DNA of 64,000 bases from an uncultured Shewanella sp. GTDB lineage: Bacteria; Pseudomonadota; Gammaproteobacteria; Enterobacterales; Shewanellaceae. Position numbers and translations under genes: made by a program. The stretch lies in the NCBI RefSeq assembly GCF_947501225.1, contig NZ_CANMUW010000001.1, positions 1 to 64,000 on the forward strand. Direction: 5' to 3'. Below the pieces are notes generated by a model. The model had not been told where the DNA came from, made no database searches, and saw only the letters and a program-made list of their open reading frames with translations. Of this stretch, positions 50,912 through 60,834 are shown piece after piece (position 1 is the stretch's first letter; each line of letters starts with the position of its first letter).

Positions 50912-51427
50912 ATGGAAGAGGTTAAGTGGTACAAAAAGCCTGAGATGATAGTAGCACTCTCAGCACTTTTGATAAGTTTAGTGACAACCGTCATTAGCAT
51001 GTATTCCGCATATATAGACCGCGCTTATGCACGTGCTTCTGTCTGGCCCAGGCTGGAAATATTTCGAAGTTTTGGCGATGAACACTTTGAATATGGTGTA
51101 ACCAATAGTGGAAATGGTCCTGCTCTAATAAAATATGCTGTAGTTCAGTACAAGTCTGATGCCATCAAGTACTGGGGAGATATTCCTGATTTGCCAAATT
51201 TCGTTCAGTCACATCTAGGCGCCAGAATATTATCACCACAAAATAGCATCCAACCAATAGTATATAGAGGTGAAAAATCTAAGGAGTTTCTAGAGGCTGA
51301 CAAGTTTATAAATATTGAGCTTTGTTACTGTTCTATTTACGAAGAGTGTTGGCTCACCAATAGAGTTAATGAGCCCATACTTGTGAATAGCTGCTCGGTA
51401 GATGAAAGCAGGAAGTTTTTGCAATAA
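50912..51427 (+). CDS. Hypothetical membrane-anchored protein
   Basis: The 171-residue product is not recognised. It has one N-terminal membrane helix (IVALSALLISLVTTVISMYSA) followed by a soluble beta-rich domain (WPRLEIFRSFGDEHFEYGVTNSGNGPALI), which suggests an immunoglobulin-like fold. Three cysteines cluster at ELCYCSIYEECW. RBS AGGAG lies upstream. It is more AT-rich than its neighbours, and its helix-plus-domain layout is like that of cassette gene 6, but no attC follows it. Confidence 0.68.
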   Translation: MEEVKWYKKPEMIVALSALLISLVTTVISMYSAYIDRAYARASVWPRLEIFRSFGDEHFEYGVTNSGNGPALIKYAVVQYKSDAIKYWGDIPDLPNFVQSHLGARILSPQNSIQPIVYRGEKSKEFLEADKFINIELCYCSIYEECWLTNRVNEPILVNSCSVDESRKFLQ

Positions 51428-51528
51428 GCCAGTGAACAACTCCGTCAAAGAGGCTCTGTAGTTGCTCTCATTTAGTAGATACTGTATCTATCTTTATTGC
51501 CTGGTTACCCGACTCCTACAGCCAAAAC

Positions 51529-51960
51529 TTAACTCTTCAGGTTTTTTACCATAAAGTACTTGCAGCCGGTTTTGGGGTAGGCCTGCTGAGTCCATTGAAG
51601 AGTGTAGCCTCTGGCTTCGTAGAAGGGGCGGGCCTGAAAGTTCAGGGTGTCGAGGATGGCATAGATACAGCCTCGTTCGATGGCGATGGCTTCGGCGTCT
51701 GCCAATAACCGGCTACCAATATTTTGTCCTCTTAGTGTCTCGCTCACCCAGAGGTTGTCTATCTGCAGCCAGTTACCGAATGTTCGGGCAGAGAAGCCAG
51801 CCAGTAACTCGCCGTTTTCACCTTCGAGTTTTAGCCCAAGGGGGAGGCGCTCTGAGACCTCCCAGTTCTGCCAATTAAATTCGGCGATCTTATCTTCGAC
51901 TGCATTGGCAAACTCTTTGCTGTCGTCGAGGGTAAAGTCAGTTGTGAAAGTAGGGCTCAT
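51529..51960 (-). CDS. GNAT family N-acetyltransferase
   Basis: The 143-residue protein has a full GNAT core: DNLWVSETLRGQNIGSRLL (acetyl-CoA pyrophosphate loop RGQNIG), AIERGCIYAILDTLNFQARPFYEARGY, and a closing KYFMVKNL strand. The substrate is unknown. It stands alone on the minus strand. Confidence 0.87.
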   Translation of the reverse strand: MSPTFTTDFTLDDSKEFANAVEDKIAEFNWQNWEVSERLPLGLKLEGENGELLAGFSARTFGNWLQIDNLWVSETLRGQNIGSRLLADAEAIAIERGCIYAILDTLNFQARPFYEARGYTLQWTQQAYPKTGCKYFMVKNLKS

Positions 51961-52208
51961 GAGCTTTCCATAGTTGATTTATCTTGTGTACAGCATAAAC
52001 TAGCAATGGTTATGTGATAAGTGCATATTAATCATGTCTAGATGAATAGCGTGCATAGTCGGCTGAACTAGCCTGATATGAGCTTTCTTAAAATCGCTGA
52101 AACTGTGCGGCCCAGCGACCTTCAGCTGAGTCGATAATTCTAAACCAACTGGCTTTTTGCCATGAGTTGCTTAGGTTGCGAATGCAATTCATATTGGAAG
52201 GTGCCTGA

Positions 52209-53144
52209 ATGAAAATAATGCATAGTAAGCTGCAGCGTCTCGACCTGAACCTTCTTAAACTGTTCTGCGCCCTCTATCTTCATCGTAATGTCTCCCTGGC
52301 TGCGGAGTCGATGAACCTGAGTCAGTCGGCGTTCAGCCATGCCCTGGCGAGATTGCGGATGCAACTTGATGATGAGCTGTTTATTCGCAGCCGGGCACAG
52401 ATGGTACCGACGCGGTACGCCGATAGCATTTATGAGCCAATATCTGAGGTGCTGTCGACCTTGAACTGCTGCTTCGCTCCGCAGACTCATTTTATTCCCT
52501 GTGAGAGCCGGCACGAGTTTAATTTTGCCGTTACGGATTTTACCGCACTATTGATGATGTCTCGCCTGATGCCACATCTGGAGGTGCATGCCCCAGGGAT
52601 CCGCATCAACCTGACCTCTCGCAGCGAGAAGCTGCCTTTGGCTGCATTTGAGTCTGGAGAGCTGGATTTTGCCCTTGGCTATTCGCATTTTGACGAAGTG
52701 AAAACCCCGCTCATTAACCGATGGACATGGTGGGAGGATAGATACTGCACCATAGCGGGTAATAAGCTTGAAAGCATGGATTTACAGACTTTTCTCTCAC
52801 ACCGGCATATTCTGGTCTCGCCCTGGGGGGAGAAGACCGGAGTGGTGGATGAGCAGTTGAGTAAGCTTGGGTTAGAGCGAGATATCGCGCTGCAGCTACC
52901 CAATGTGATAAATGCGCCATTTGTGGTTGCCGGCTCGAGACTGTTGCTCACCTTGCCTAAATTTGCAGCGCAGACACTTCAGGGCCAGTTACCTGTTAAG
53001 CTGTTTGAGGTTCCATTCGAAATGCCAGCCTATCGGCTAGAACTGTTTACCTATAAACCCACTGAGAATACCCCGGAAAATCTCTGGATGAGGGAGCAGC
53101 TGCAATCTCTGTTTAAATTTTCCTGGCATGGTGGCGGTACGTAG
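52209..53144 (+). CDS. LysR-family transcriptional regulator
   Basis: The 311-residue protein has an N-terminal winged helix-turn-helix (LDLNLLKLFCALYLHRNVSLAAESMNLSQSAFSHALARLR). A periplasmic-binding-like effector domain follows. It is closest in style to the NodD/LeuO-like branch (DLNLLKLFCALY). Its target is unknown; the divergent neighbour is the GNAT gene. An alternative ATG lies three codons downstream. Confidence 0.88.
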   Translation: MKIMHSKLQRLDLNLLKLFCALYLHRNVSLAAESMNLSQSAFSHALARLRMQLDDELFIRSRAQMVPTRYADSIYEPISEVLSTLNCCFAPQTHFIPCESRHEFNFAVTDFTALLMMSRLMPHLEVHAPGIRINLTSRSEKLPLAAFESGELDFALGYSHFDEVKTPLINRWTWWEDRYCTIAGNKLESMDLQTFLSHRHILVSPWGEKTGVVDEQLSKLGLERDIALQLPNVINAPFVVAGSRLLLTLPKFAAQTLQGQLPVKLFEVPFEMPAYRLELFTYKPTENTPENLWMREQLQSLFKFSWHGGGT

Positions 53145-53277
53145 CGTTTTCAGGCTTGAACAACCTCTTTGGATCTGAAGATATTCTACCCGTTTGCAGA
53201 GTTTCTGACCATGATATTGGTGATGGGGGAGGGGATCGGGTACACTACCGCCTTTGTCAGCCAAATAAGAACTTTTA

Positions 53278-53673
53278 ATGGAAACTTTCTACAGTCTTTA
53301 TCCGGTGATTAAGCATCTTCACCTGACTCTGGTTGCGGCTAGCGTCTTGTTTTTCCTGGTACGTTTTGTGTTGCACCTGCGTCAGTCCCCTATCATGGGT
53401 AAGAAGCTGGTCAAAATCGCGCCTCACGTGATCGACACCTTCCTGCTGTTGTCGGGTTTGACTCTCTGTTTTCTTATTAAGCAGTATCCTTTCGTCGACC
53501 CATGGTTAACAGAAAAGATAGGGGCCGTTGTTGCCTATATCTTCCTGGCGGCGATCTCCCTGCATGCGCAACGAAACACCCTGTTCAAAGTCTTTGCCGC
53601 TCTCGGTGCGATAGGCTGGATAGTCTACGCTGCAAAGCTGGCGATGTTTAAACAAGCGATGCTGCTGGGATAA
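53278..53673 (+). CDS. SirB2 family membrane protein
   Basis: A 131-residue protein with four membrane helices (HLTLVAASVLFFLVRF; IDTFLLLSGLTLCFLI; IGAVVAYIFLAAISL; FAALGAIGWIVYAAK), matching the SirB2 family of unknown activity. In Shewanella it normally follows prmC, so the block from 45.2 to 53.2 kb interrupts that order. Its stop overlaps the next gene by one base (TAATG). Confidence 0.88.
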   Translation: METFYSLYPVIKHLHLTLVAASVLFFLVRFVLHLRQSPIMGKKLVKIAPHVIDTFLLLSGLTLCFLIKQYPFVDPWLTEKIGAVVAYIFLAAISLHAQRNTLFKVFAALGAIGWIVYAAKLAMFKQAMLLG

Positions 53674-54461
53674 TGACGATTTTTACCTTAAAAGAGACGA
53701 TTCAGCTTCCTGAATCGGCATTAGAGATCACAGAGCATCTGGGTTTCTCTAAACTGGAGTCTGCTAAGTGGGCCTGGCTTGAGATAGCCGGCTCAGTGCT
53801 GAGTCACTATGTTGTGGACAGGCACGCGAGACTCGATGGCTTATTGCGCTGGTTCTATCAAGATCTGGGTTTCTGTGCGCGAGAGTCATATTTCAGCGTC
53901 GAGGCTGCGGATCTGGGAAGCTGCATTGTCAGCCGACAGGGAAACAGTACTACCCTGGCTACTGTGCTCATGTTATTGGCCAAGCAGTTGGACCTAAAGC
54001 TCGAGCCGATCCTGCTTCCCGGAAATACCGTGCTTTGTAGCCGAATCGATGATGAAGTTCGCTATATTGACCCTTTGACCGGGGATAGGCTCACTCGTCA
54101 TCAACTGCATTCTCTGGTCCGTGGCGAGTTGGGTAACGGGGCTCCTTTTAAGGCTGCATACCTGAAACCTGCCAGCCTCAAGCGTCTGATATCCAGGATG
54201 ATCCACGAGCTTAAGGCGGGAAGCATACTCTCGCATAGGTTTGAGCCGGCGATGGAGTGCTGTAACTTGTTGTTGCAGTGGCATGAAGACGATCTCAATC
54301 TGAACAGAGAGCGGGCCTTTATTGCCCAGCAGTTAGGCTGTATCAGTGTGGCTGCTGCCGACTTGAAACACTTTGTCGACAACAGTCCTCATGATCCTGT
54401 TATCGAGCTGGTTAAGATGCAGCTGAAAGAGCTTAAAGAGGAGCAGGAGATCTACCATTAG
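53673..54461 (+). CDS. SirB1/transglutaminase-like TPR protein
   Basis: The 262-residue protein matches the SirB1 family: a transglutaminase-like core (LDGLLRWFYQDLGF, NSTTLATVLMLLAKQL, EVRYIDPLTGDRL) and a C-terminal tetratricopeptide-like segment. The cysteine of active transglutaminases is not evident, so catalysis is doubtful. It is coupled to sirB2. Confidence 0.87.
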   Translation: MTIFTLKETIQLPESALEITEHLGFSKLESAKWAWLEIAGSVLSHYVVDRHARLDGLLRWFYQDLGFCARESYFSVEAADLGSCIVSRQGNSTTLATVLMLLAKQLDLKLEPILLPGNTVLCSRIDDEVRYIDPLTGDRLTRHQLHSLVRGELGNGAPFKAAYLKPASLKRLISRMIHELKAGSILSHRFEPAMECCNLLLQWHEDDLNLNRERAFIAQQLGCISVAAADLKHFVDNSPHDPVIELVKMQLKELKEEQEIYH

Positions 54462-54766
54462 TCTCTTGCCGTGCCATCTCAAGGTGTGTCAGGCTGAGAA
54501 GTAGATGAGCAGAGCGATGACCTTGCCGGACAGAGAGTCTGGCTCCTGTTAAGAGTGCAAGGCTTGTGCTGCACTCTTCGCCGCTTAGCGTATCCCCTGG
54601 TCATGTCGCACTCGGCTCGTTAAATTTTCCGAATTATCGTTGTAAATTGAAAAAAAGCTGTAATAGCAGCGAAAATACAATAATAAAAGCGCTCAGAAGT
54701 CAGCGTCATAAATAATCATAACAATAAACAATCAACAAAATATTGCCGGTAGGGAGATAGTATCAA
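54462..54766. other. Intergenic region before DUF819 gene
   Basis: About 300 bases. AAGAGTGCA and TGCACTCTT form a 9-bp inverted repeat at 54551-54578 without a T tract. The 54620-54740 part is AT-rich and probably holds the promoter of the downstream gene. Confidence 0.5.
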
Positions 54767-56020
54767 ATGAGTAGTACCGCGTTAGTGACCAATGACGCCA
54801 CGGGCTTGGGCTTGTTGGCCGTCGTATTGGGTTTTGTCTTTTATACCAGTCACAGTAAACATCCGTTCTGGATGAAATTCTATAAATTCATCCCGGCGCT
54901 ATTGATGTGTTATTTCCTGCCATCCTTGCTCAATACCTTTAACATTATCGACGGCCACGCCTCGCAGCTTTATTTCGTTGCATCCCGCTACCTGCTACCA
55001 GCATGTCTGGTGCTGCTGATCTTAAGTGTCGATCTTAAGGCGATCCTCTCTCTGGGACCCAAAGCTATCATCATGTTCCTGACCGGAACCGTCGGTATCG
55101 TTATCGGTGGTCCCATCGCCCTGCTTATCGTCTCGGCTATCAACCCGGAGATCATCGGTGGTCATGGCCCGGATGCGGTCTGGAGAGGCATGACGACGCT
55201 GGCGGGAAGCTGGATTGGTGGCGGAGCGAATCAGGCGGCCATGAAAGAGATCTACGAGGCCGGAGGAGATATCTTCTCCATCATGGTCACCGTCGATGTG
55301 ATTGTTGCGAATATCTGGATGGCTGTGTTGCTGTTTATGTCATCGAAAGCCAAGCAGATAGATAAGAAGACAGGTGCAGACACCACCGCCATCGAAAGGC
55401 TCAAGGAGAAGGTTGAGAAGTACCATGCCGAGAATGCCCGAATCCCAAGCTTAAACGACCTGATGATGATCGTTGCGGTCGGCTTCGGTGTGACCGGTCT
55501 GGCCCATGTGGTTGCCGATTTCTTAGGCCCGTTTTTCGAGGCCAACTACCCATGGACCCGCGATTATAGCCTCACCTCTAAGTTTTTCTGGTTGATCGTG
55601 ACCGTGACCACTATCGGTCTTGCCATGTCCTTCAGTCCGGTCCGTCACCTTGAGGCGGCGGGTGCGTCAAAGGTAGCATCTGCATTCCTCTATATCTTAG
55701 TGGCGACTATCGGCCTGCATATGGATGTATCGAAGTTGGCCGATCCCGATAACCTTTGGTATTTCGCAATCGGTATCATATGGATGATAGTTCATGCGAG
55801 CTTTATGTTGATCGTTGCCAAGTTGATACGGGCGCCGTTGTTCTATATGGCTGTAGGCAGTCAGGCCAACGTAGGTGGTGCGGCCTCTGCACCTGTGGTC
55901 GCCGCCTCTTTCCACCCGGCGCTCGCGCCTGTGGGTGTGTTACTTGCGGTATTGGGCTATGCTGTGGGAACTTATATGGCTTGGATGTGCGGCCAGCTGT
56001 TACAGGCTATCGCGTCATAA
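54767..56020 (+). CDS. DUF819 family membrane protein
   Basis: The 417-residue protein has about 11 membrane helices and matches DUF819 (YjcL-type), a transporter-like family without established substrate. GSWIGGGANQAAMKEIY and GSQANVGGAASAPVVAASF are the conserved glycine-rich loops in each half and indicate an inverted repeat transporter fold. It lies between sirB1 and kdsA. Confidence 0.87.
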   Translation: MSSTALVTNDATGLGLLAVVLGFVFYTSHSKHPFWMKFYKFIPALLMCYFLPSLLNTFNIIDGHASQLYFVASRYLLPACLVLLILSVDLKAILSLGPKAIIMFLTGTVGIVIGGPIALLIVSAINPEIIGGHGPDAVWRGMTTLAGSWIGGGANQAAMKEIYEAGGDIFSIMVTVDVIVANIWMAVLLFMSSKAKQIDKKTGADTTAIERLKEKVEKYHAENARIPSLNDLMMIVAVGFGVTGLAHVVADFLGPFFEANYPWTRDYSLTSKFFWLIVTVTTIGLAMSFSPVRHLEAAGASKVASAFLYILVATIGLHMDVSKLADPDNLWYFAIGIIWMIVHASFMLIVAKLIRAPLFYMAVGSQANVGGAASAPVVAASFHPALAPVGVLLAVLGYAVGTYMAWMCGQLLQAIAS

Positions 56021-56143
56021 TCTTGAGTTGCCAGGTGCTTGTTACCTATATTCTGGATATGAGGCCGGCGGCTTAATGCCCTAGCTGAAAGATAGATGTA
56101 AACCAAATTGATTCATGCCAAGGCAAGCCTTGGCTTATTTTAG

Positions 56144-57004
<861 letters not shown>

Positions 57005-57026
57005 CAGTTGTTGATACGCTATTTTC

Positions 57027-57057
57027 AAGGCCCCGGTTAATACCGGGGCTTTTTTTT
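57027..57057 (+). terminator. Terminator of kdsA
   Basis: GCCCCGGT and ACCGGGGC form the stem around TAAT and are followed by eight Ts. Confidence 0.92.
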
Positions 57058-57118
57058 GCTTTTTAACTAGGATTAAGGTTGATTACAGAGTGCAGCTGTA
57101 TCCTGCCGCGACATCTTA

Positions 57119-57381
57119 TACCAATCAGTATAAAGATGTGATCGCTCAGCGAGAATTTAGCGCTTCTGAGGCAAGGCAACGAGTGAAGAACATAGTTGTT
57201 CTACGTTAAAGCTCGTTAACACAGCATCGGATGCGCTAAAACTCGCCTGTTAGGCGTGTTTTTGGCTGCCTACTTCTATGTTGAATGAACTCACAAGGGA
57301 TCAACCATTCCTTCATCCATTCGCCTTGAATTAGTTGCCAAAAAACACGCTGAGTAGATCACTTTCTTATACTGATTGGTA
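57119..57381. mobile_element. MITE with ~35-base terminal inverted repeats
   Basis: The left end TACCAATCAGTATAAAGATG and the right end (reverse complement TACCAATCAGTATAAGAAAG) are near-perfect terminal inverted repeats. They extend through GTGATC and CTCAGCG. The 263-base element is flanked by TTA on both sides (57116-57118 and 57382-57384), a likely target duplication. No transposase is encoded. Similar ACCAATCAGTATAA ends are common in Shewanella and Vibrio genomes. Confidence 0.8.
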
Positions 57382-57446
57382 TTAAACAATGCGCCCGCTT
57401 TTTGTCGAAAAGTCAGGAGTGCTTAATCAATAGAGGGTGGTGAACT

Positions 57447-58985
57447 ATGGCAAATGAACAGTCTGGTCCGGGAAAGCTCGGACGAATGTTGGATGGCATT
57501 GAAAGGGTCGGAAACAAGCTCCCCGATCCTGCAATGCTGTTTCTTATTTTACTCTTTGCTGTGTGGGGGCTTTCGGCACTGCTCTCGGGTGTCAGTTTTG
57601 AGGCAATAGATCCCAGAACCAACTCACCTATAGAGGTGGAAAACCTGTTAAGCGCCGAGGCATTGACTCACTTCTTAACCAGCATGGTAAGTACCTTTAC
57701 CGCCTTTGCACCGTTAGGAGTGGTATTAGTCGCTATGCTAGGTGTTGGCGTTGCCGAGAATTCGGGTTTTATCAATACCGCACTGAAGCGGATGCTCAAA
57801 GTTACTCCGCTCAAGTTCTTAACACCTGCGGTTGTCCTGGTGGGGATCATCTCCCATACTGCCACCGATGCAGGTTATGTGGTGGTGATCCCGCTTGCCG
57901 GGGTGATCTTCTTTACCGTGGGGCGTCATCCGTTAGCGGGTATTGCTGCAGCCTTTGCCGGTGTGTCGGGAGGGTTCTGTGCTAACTTTATCCCCTCGGG
58001 TATCGATCCGTTGCTACAAAGTTTTACTCAATCGGCCGCACAAATTGTTGACCCGGATATTCAGATTAACCCATTGAACAACTGGTTCTTTGCCGCAAGT
58101 TCCTGTATCCCTATCGTGTTAATTATCTGGTATCTGACCGATAAGATGCTGGAGCCCAGGTTGAATCGTACTCATAAGGTGAATGTCGAAGAGGTCGATG
58201 TCCCCTCCATGGAGGAGAGCACCCCTGAAGAGGAAAAAGCATTTCGTGTCGCCAGCCTGGTGATGGTGGCGGCTATGATCGGTTTCTTCTCGCTTACTGT
58301 TTCTGAAACCTCAACCTTGCGTGATGCTAACGGCTCGCTCACCAGTTTCAGTGCTCCATTGATGCAATCGATCGTGCCCTTGATCTTCATCTTCTTTGTG
58401 ATACCCGGGGCGATCTATGGTTATATGACCGGCACCTTCAAAAACTCGATCGACGTCGTTCAAGCTATGTCTAAGTCGATGAGCGGGATGGCCCACTATA
58501 TCGTGATGGCATTCTTCTGTGCTCAATTTGTGGCAGCGTTTTCTGCATCAAACTTAGGTGCACTTATTGCCGTTGAAGGGGCGAGTGGTCTTCAGGCGAT
58601 GAATCTGCCCGCTGAGGTGACGATAGTGGGTTTGATCATCTTAGTTGCCTTCGTGAACCTGTTTGTCGGCTCATCATCGGCTAAGTGGGCCTTGATTGGC
58701 CCTGTACTGGTGCCTATGTTAATGCAGTTGAATATCAGCCCGGACCTGTCGCAGGCGGCTTATCGTGTCGGTGATTCCAGCTCCAACATCATCACCCCCT
58801 TAATGCCTTACTTCCCACTCGTTGTTGTCTATTGCCAACGCTACGTGAAGGATATCGGTATCGGTACTCTCATCTCGATGATGTTGCCCTTTAGTCTTTT
58901 TCTGCTTGGGTTATGGAGTTGCTGGTTACTGATCTATTGGTCGATTGGTATGCCTCTGGGGCTGGGAGCCAGCTACACCTATTAA
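57447..58985 (+). CDS. AbgT family transporter
   Basis: The 512-residue inner-membrane protein has about 12 helices and the AbgT signatures: MLDGIERVGNKLPDPAMLF at the N terminus, FAPLGVVLVAMLGVGVAENSG, SHTATDAGYVVVIPLAG, NLFVGSSSAKWALIGPV and DSSSNIITPLMPYF. E. coli AbgT imports p-aminobenzoyl-glutamate; other members (MtrF/YdaH) export sulfonamides. No abgA/abgB genes are adjacent, so import or export cannot be decided. Confidence 0.92.
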   Translation: MANEQSGPGKLGRMLDGIERVGNKLPDPAMLFLILLFAVWGLSALLSGVSFEAIDPRTNSPIEVENLLSAEALTHFLTSMVSTFTAFAPLGVVLVAMLGVGVAENSGFINTALKRMLKVTPLKFLTPAVVLVGIISHTATDAGYVVVIPLAGVIFFTVGRHPLAGIAAAFAGVSGGFCANFIPSGIDPLLQSFTQSAAQIVDPDIQINPLNNWFFAASSCIPIVLIIWYLTDKMLEPRLNRTHKVNVEEVDVPSMEESTPEEEKAFRVASLVMVAAMIGFFSLTVSETSTLRDANGSLTSFSAPLMQSIVPLIFIFFVIPGAIYGYMTGTFKNSIDVVQAMSKSMSGMAHYIVMAFFCAQFVAAFSASNLGALIAVEGASGLQAMNLPAEVTIVGLIILVAFVNLFVGSSSAKWALIGPVLVPMLMQLNISPDLSQAAYRVGDSSSNIITPLMPYFPLVVVYCQRYVKDIGIGTLISMMLPFSLFLLGLWSCWLLIYWSIGMPLGLGASYTY

Positions 58986-59033
58986 CTGTCGAGCTATTCT
59001 CAAGTTACCTGAGAAGATAGCAATATCAGATTT

Positions 59034-59060
59034 AAGCTCCGAGCTCGCCGGGGCTTTATT
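59034..59060 (+). terminator. Weak terminator after the AbgT gene
   Basis: AAGCTCC pairs with GGGGCTT (one wobble) before TATT. Confidence 0.45.
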
Positions 59061-59170
59061 ACTCTGATTGATAATGAGTATATTTAACTTTCTTGCGTTC
59101 CTGATCGTCTGACATCAGTCGATGGGGTATTCTTAGCGGCTATTATCGTTTTCAGAAGTGGCCGGTCTTT

Positions 59171-60043
59171 ATGTGGATCCTGTTTACCTTTCTAGCTGCG
59201 TCCATGCAGGCCTGGCGAAATGCGTTTCAGAGCCAATTGAGTCGAGAGGTCAAGGTTGCCGGAGTGACGCTTGCGCGTTTTATCTGGGCCGGACCCATAG
59301 CAGGGCTTTATCTGCTGACACTTTATCTGTGGCACCCGGTGGCATTACCCGAGCTCTCACCAGTCTTCTCCCTTTATGTGCTCGGGGCTGCGGCAATGCA
59401 GATACTGGCAACGGCCTTGATGGTTAAGTTATTCAAGATGAAGAACTTTGCCGTCGGAGCCGGGCTTGCCAAGAGTGAGGCCTTGGTGGCTGCGGTATTA
59501 GGGGTTATCTTTTTCGGCACACAACTCTCGCTATCGGGGGGGCTCGGAGTCATTATCGGCGGCGTCGCTATCTTTATGATGAGCAGCCGTCAGGGGCTAA
59601 AGGATATCTCGGTGCTGACCGCTGCTATAGGGCTGGTGTGCGGCAGCGCATTTGCGCTGACATCTCTGTGGGTGAGAGAGGCGAGTCTGAATCTGGAACT
59701 ACCTTTTCCTCACCGAGCCGCCTGGGTGCTGCTGTTGGTGATAACGATTCAAACCCTCGTGCTGCTGGCTTATCTCTATGTGTCGGATAAGCAGACCTTA
59801 ACCGCGCTTTGGCAGCGGCCTAAGCTCACCTTGCTGACAAGTACCACCAGCTGTCTGGGATCCATAGGCTGGTTCAGTGCCATGTCCCTTCAAGCCGTAC
59901 CTTATGTTAAGACCCTGGGACAGATAGAGGTGTTCTTCATGCTGCTGATTGCCATGTATTGGTTAAAGCAGCAGGTAAAGATCAAAGAGGTATTTGCCTT
60001 AGTCATGATAGCCGTTGCGGCCATCCTGGTGATGTGGGGCTAA
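59171..60043 (+). CDS. EamA/DMT-superfamily transporter
   Basis: The 290-residue protein has about ten helices in two EamA halves (VTLARFIWAGPIAGLYL; ...VPYVKTLGQIEVFFMLLIAMYWLKQQ). The substrate is unknown; such proteins move metabolites or drugs. Its last 45 bases overlap the end of the convergent PAP2 gene. Confidence 0.85.
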   Translation: MWILFTFLAASMQAWRNAFQSQLSREVKVAGVTLARFIWAGPIAGLYLLTLYLWHPVALPELSPVFSLYVLGAAAMQILATALMVKLFKMKNFAVGAGLAKSEALVAAVLGVIFFGTQLSLSGGLGVIIGGVAIFMMSSRQGLKDISVLTAAIGLVCGSAFALTSLWVREASLNLELPFPHRAAWVLLLVITIQTLVLLAYLYVSDKQTLTALWQRPKLTLLTSTTSCLGSIGWFSAMSLQAVPYVKTLGQIEVFFMLLIAMYWLKQQVKIKEVFALVMIAVAAILVMWG

Positions 60044-60688
60044 TCCCGGGACTCTTAGCTTACCTGTTGTAACTATCACCATCTGGGCAACTAAGGTACC
60101 TAAGGTGGCGCCGGCAAGCAGATCACCCAGATAGTGGTAGTTTTGCCCCAACTGTCCGGCGATGACTGCACACATGGCGGCAATCCAGCACGGCCGATAG
60201 CGGGGCAGGTGATACCAGAAGATGGTTGCCAGTGCGAAGGTGAACAGGGCATGGCCCGATGGAAATGAGTTATAGGCGAGTCCCTCGGCAAAGGGGTGAA
60301 ATCCTTCGATGCGATCGGTTATCCAGGAGGGGTTATTGTTAACCCAGGTTTCGGGCCAGGTGCGGCCAAACAGGTATTTCGCTCCCACGCGTAGTATCGA
60401 TGCCAGAATAAGGGTCATCGTCAGATGTATCGCTAACCAGCTATATTGCCGGCGCAGCTTCGGGGCAATACAAAGCGCGAGTACACCCCCGGCCAATACC
60501 TCTAAAACAAGGGGGGTATTGCTCAGCAACTTGATAAATGCGTTGGCAAAAGATTGTCGATAGATGAAATCAGCCAGCACTCTGTCGAGCCAATATACGC
60601 ACAGGAGTATGGCGACAAGCATGATGGCGTAAGATATCACACTTTTTTTAAATGAATGAAGCAGGTGCTCTGGGCGGGATGTCGTCAT
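59999..60688 (-). CDS. PAP2-superfamily membrane phosphatase
   Basis: The 229-residue protein has five to six membrane helices and acid-phosphatase motifs: C1 KYLFGRTWPETW (the usual RP is WP), C2 PSGH with the catalytic histidine, and C3 NYHYLGDLLAGATLG. C3 keeps the nucleophile His and Asp, but the preceding SR pair is GQ. Lipid phosphates such as undecaprenyl pyrophosphate or phosphatidylglycerophosphate are likely substrates of the family. Alterations in C1 and C3 mean activity should not be assumed. Confidence 0.85.
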   Translation of the reverse strand: MTTSRPEHLLHSFKKSVISYAIMLVAILLCVYWLDRVLADFIYRQSFANAFIKLLSNTPLVLEVLAGGVLALCIAPKLRRQYSWLAIHLTMTLILASILRVGAKYLFGRTWPETWVNNNPSWITDRIEGFHPFAEGLAYNSFPSGHALFTFALATIFWYHLPRYRPCWIAAMCAVIAGQLGQNYHYLGDLLAGATLGTLVAQMVIVTTGKLRVPGLAPHHQDGRNGYHD

Positions 60689-60834
60689 CTGGATTCGTCA
60701 GTGCAGCGAAATATGTGACGGTAATCTACCCTTTTTGGATAAGAAATGCAGCCAACCTTAAACTCATATCGACTGAAGTTATGATAACAGTGATGCCGGG
60801 AGCCGGTGTTGTTTGCTTCGGCATCGTGATAGTT

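Noticed and set aside
45246..53200. Prophage
   Set aside because: No phage structural, integrase or lysis genes are visible; the block is explained by cassettes and single accessory genes.
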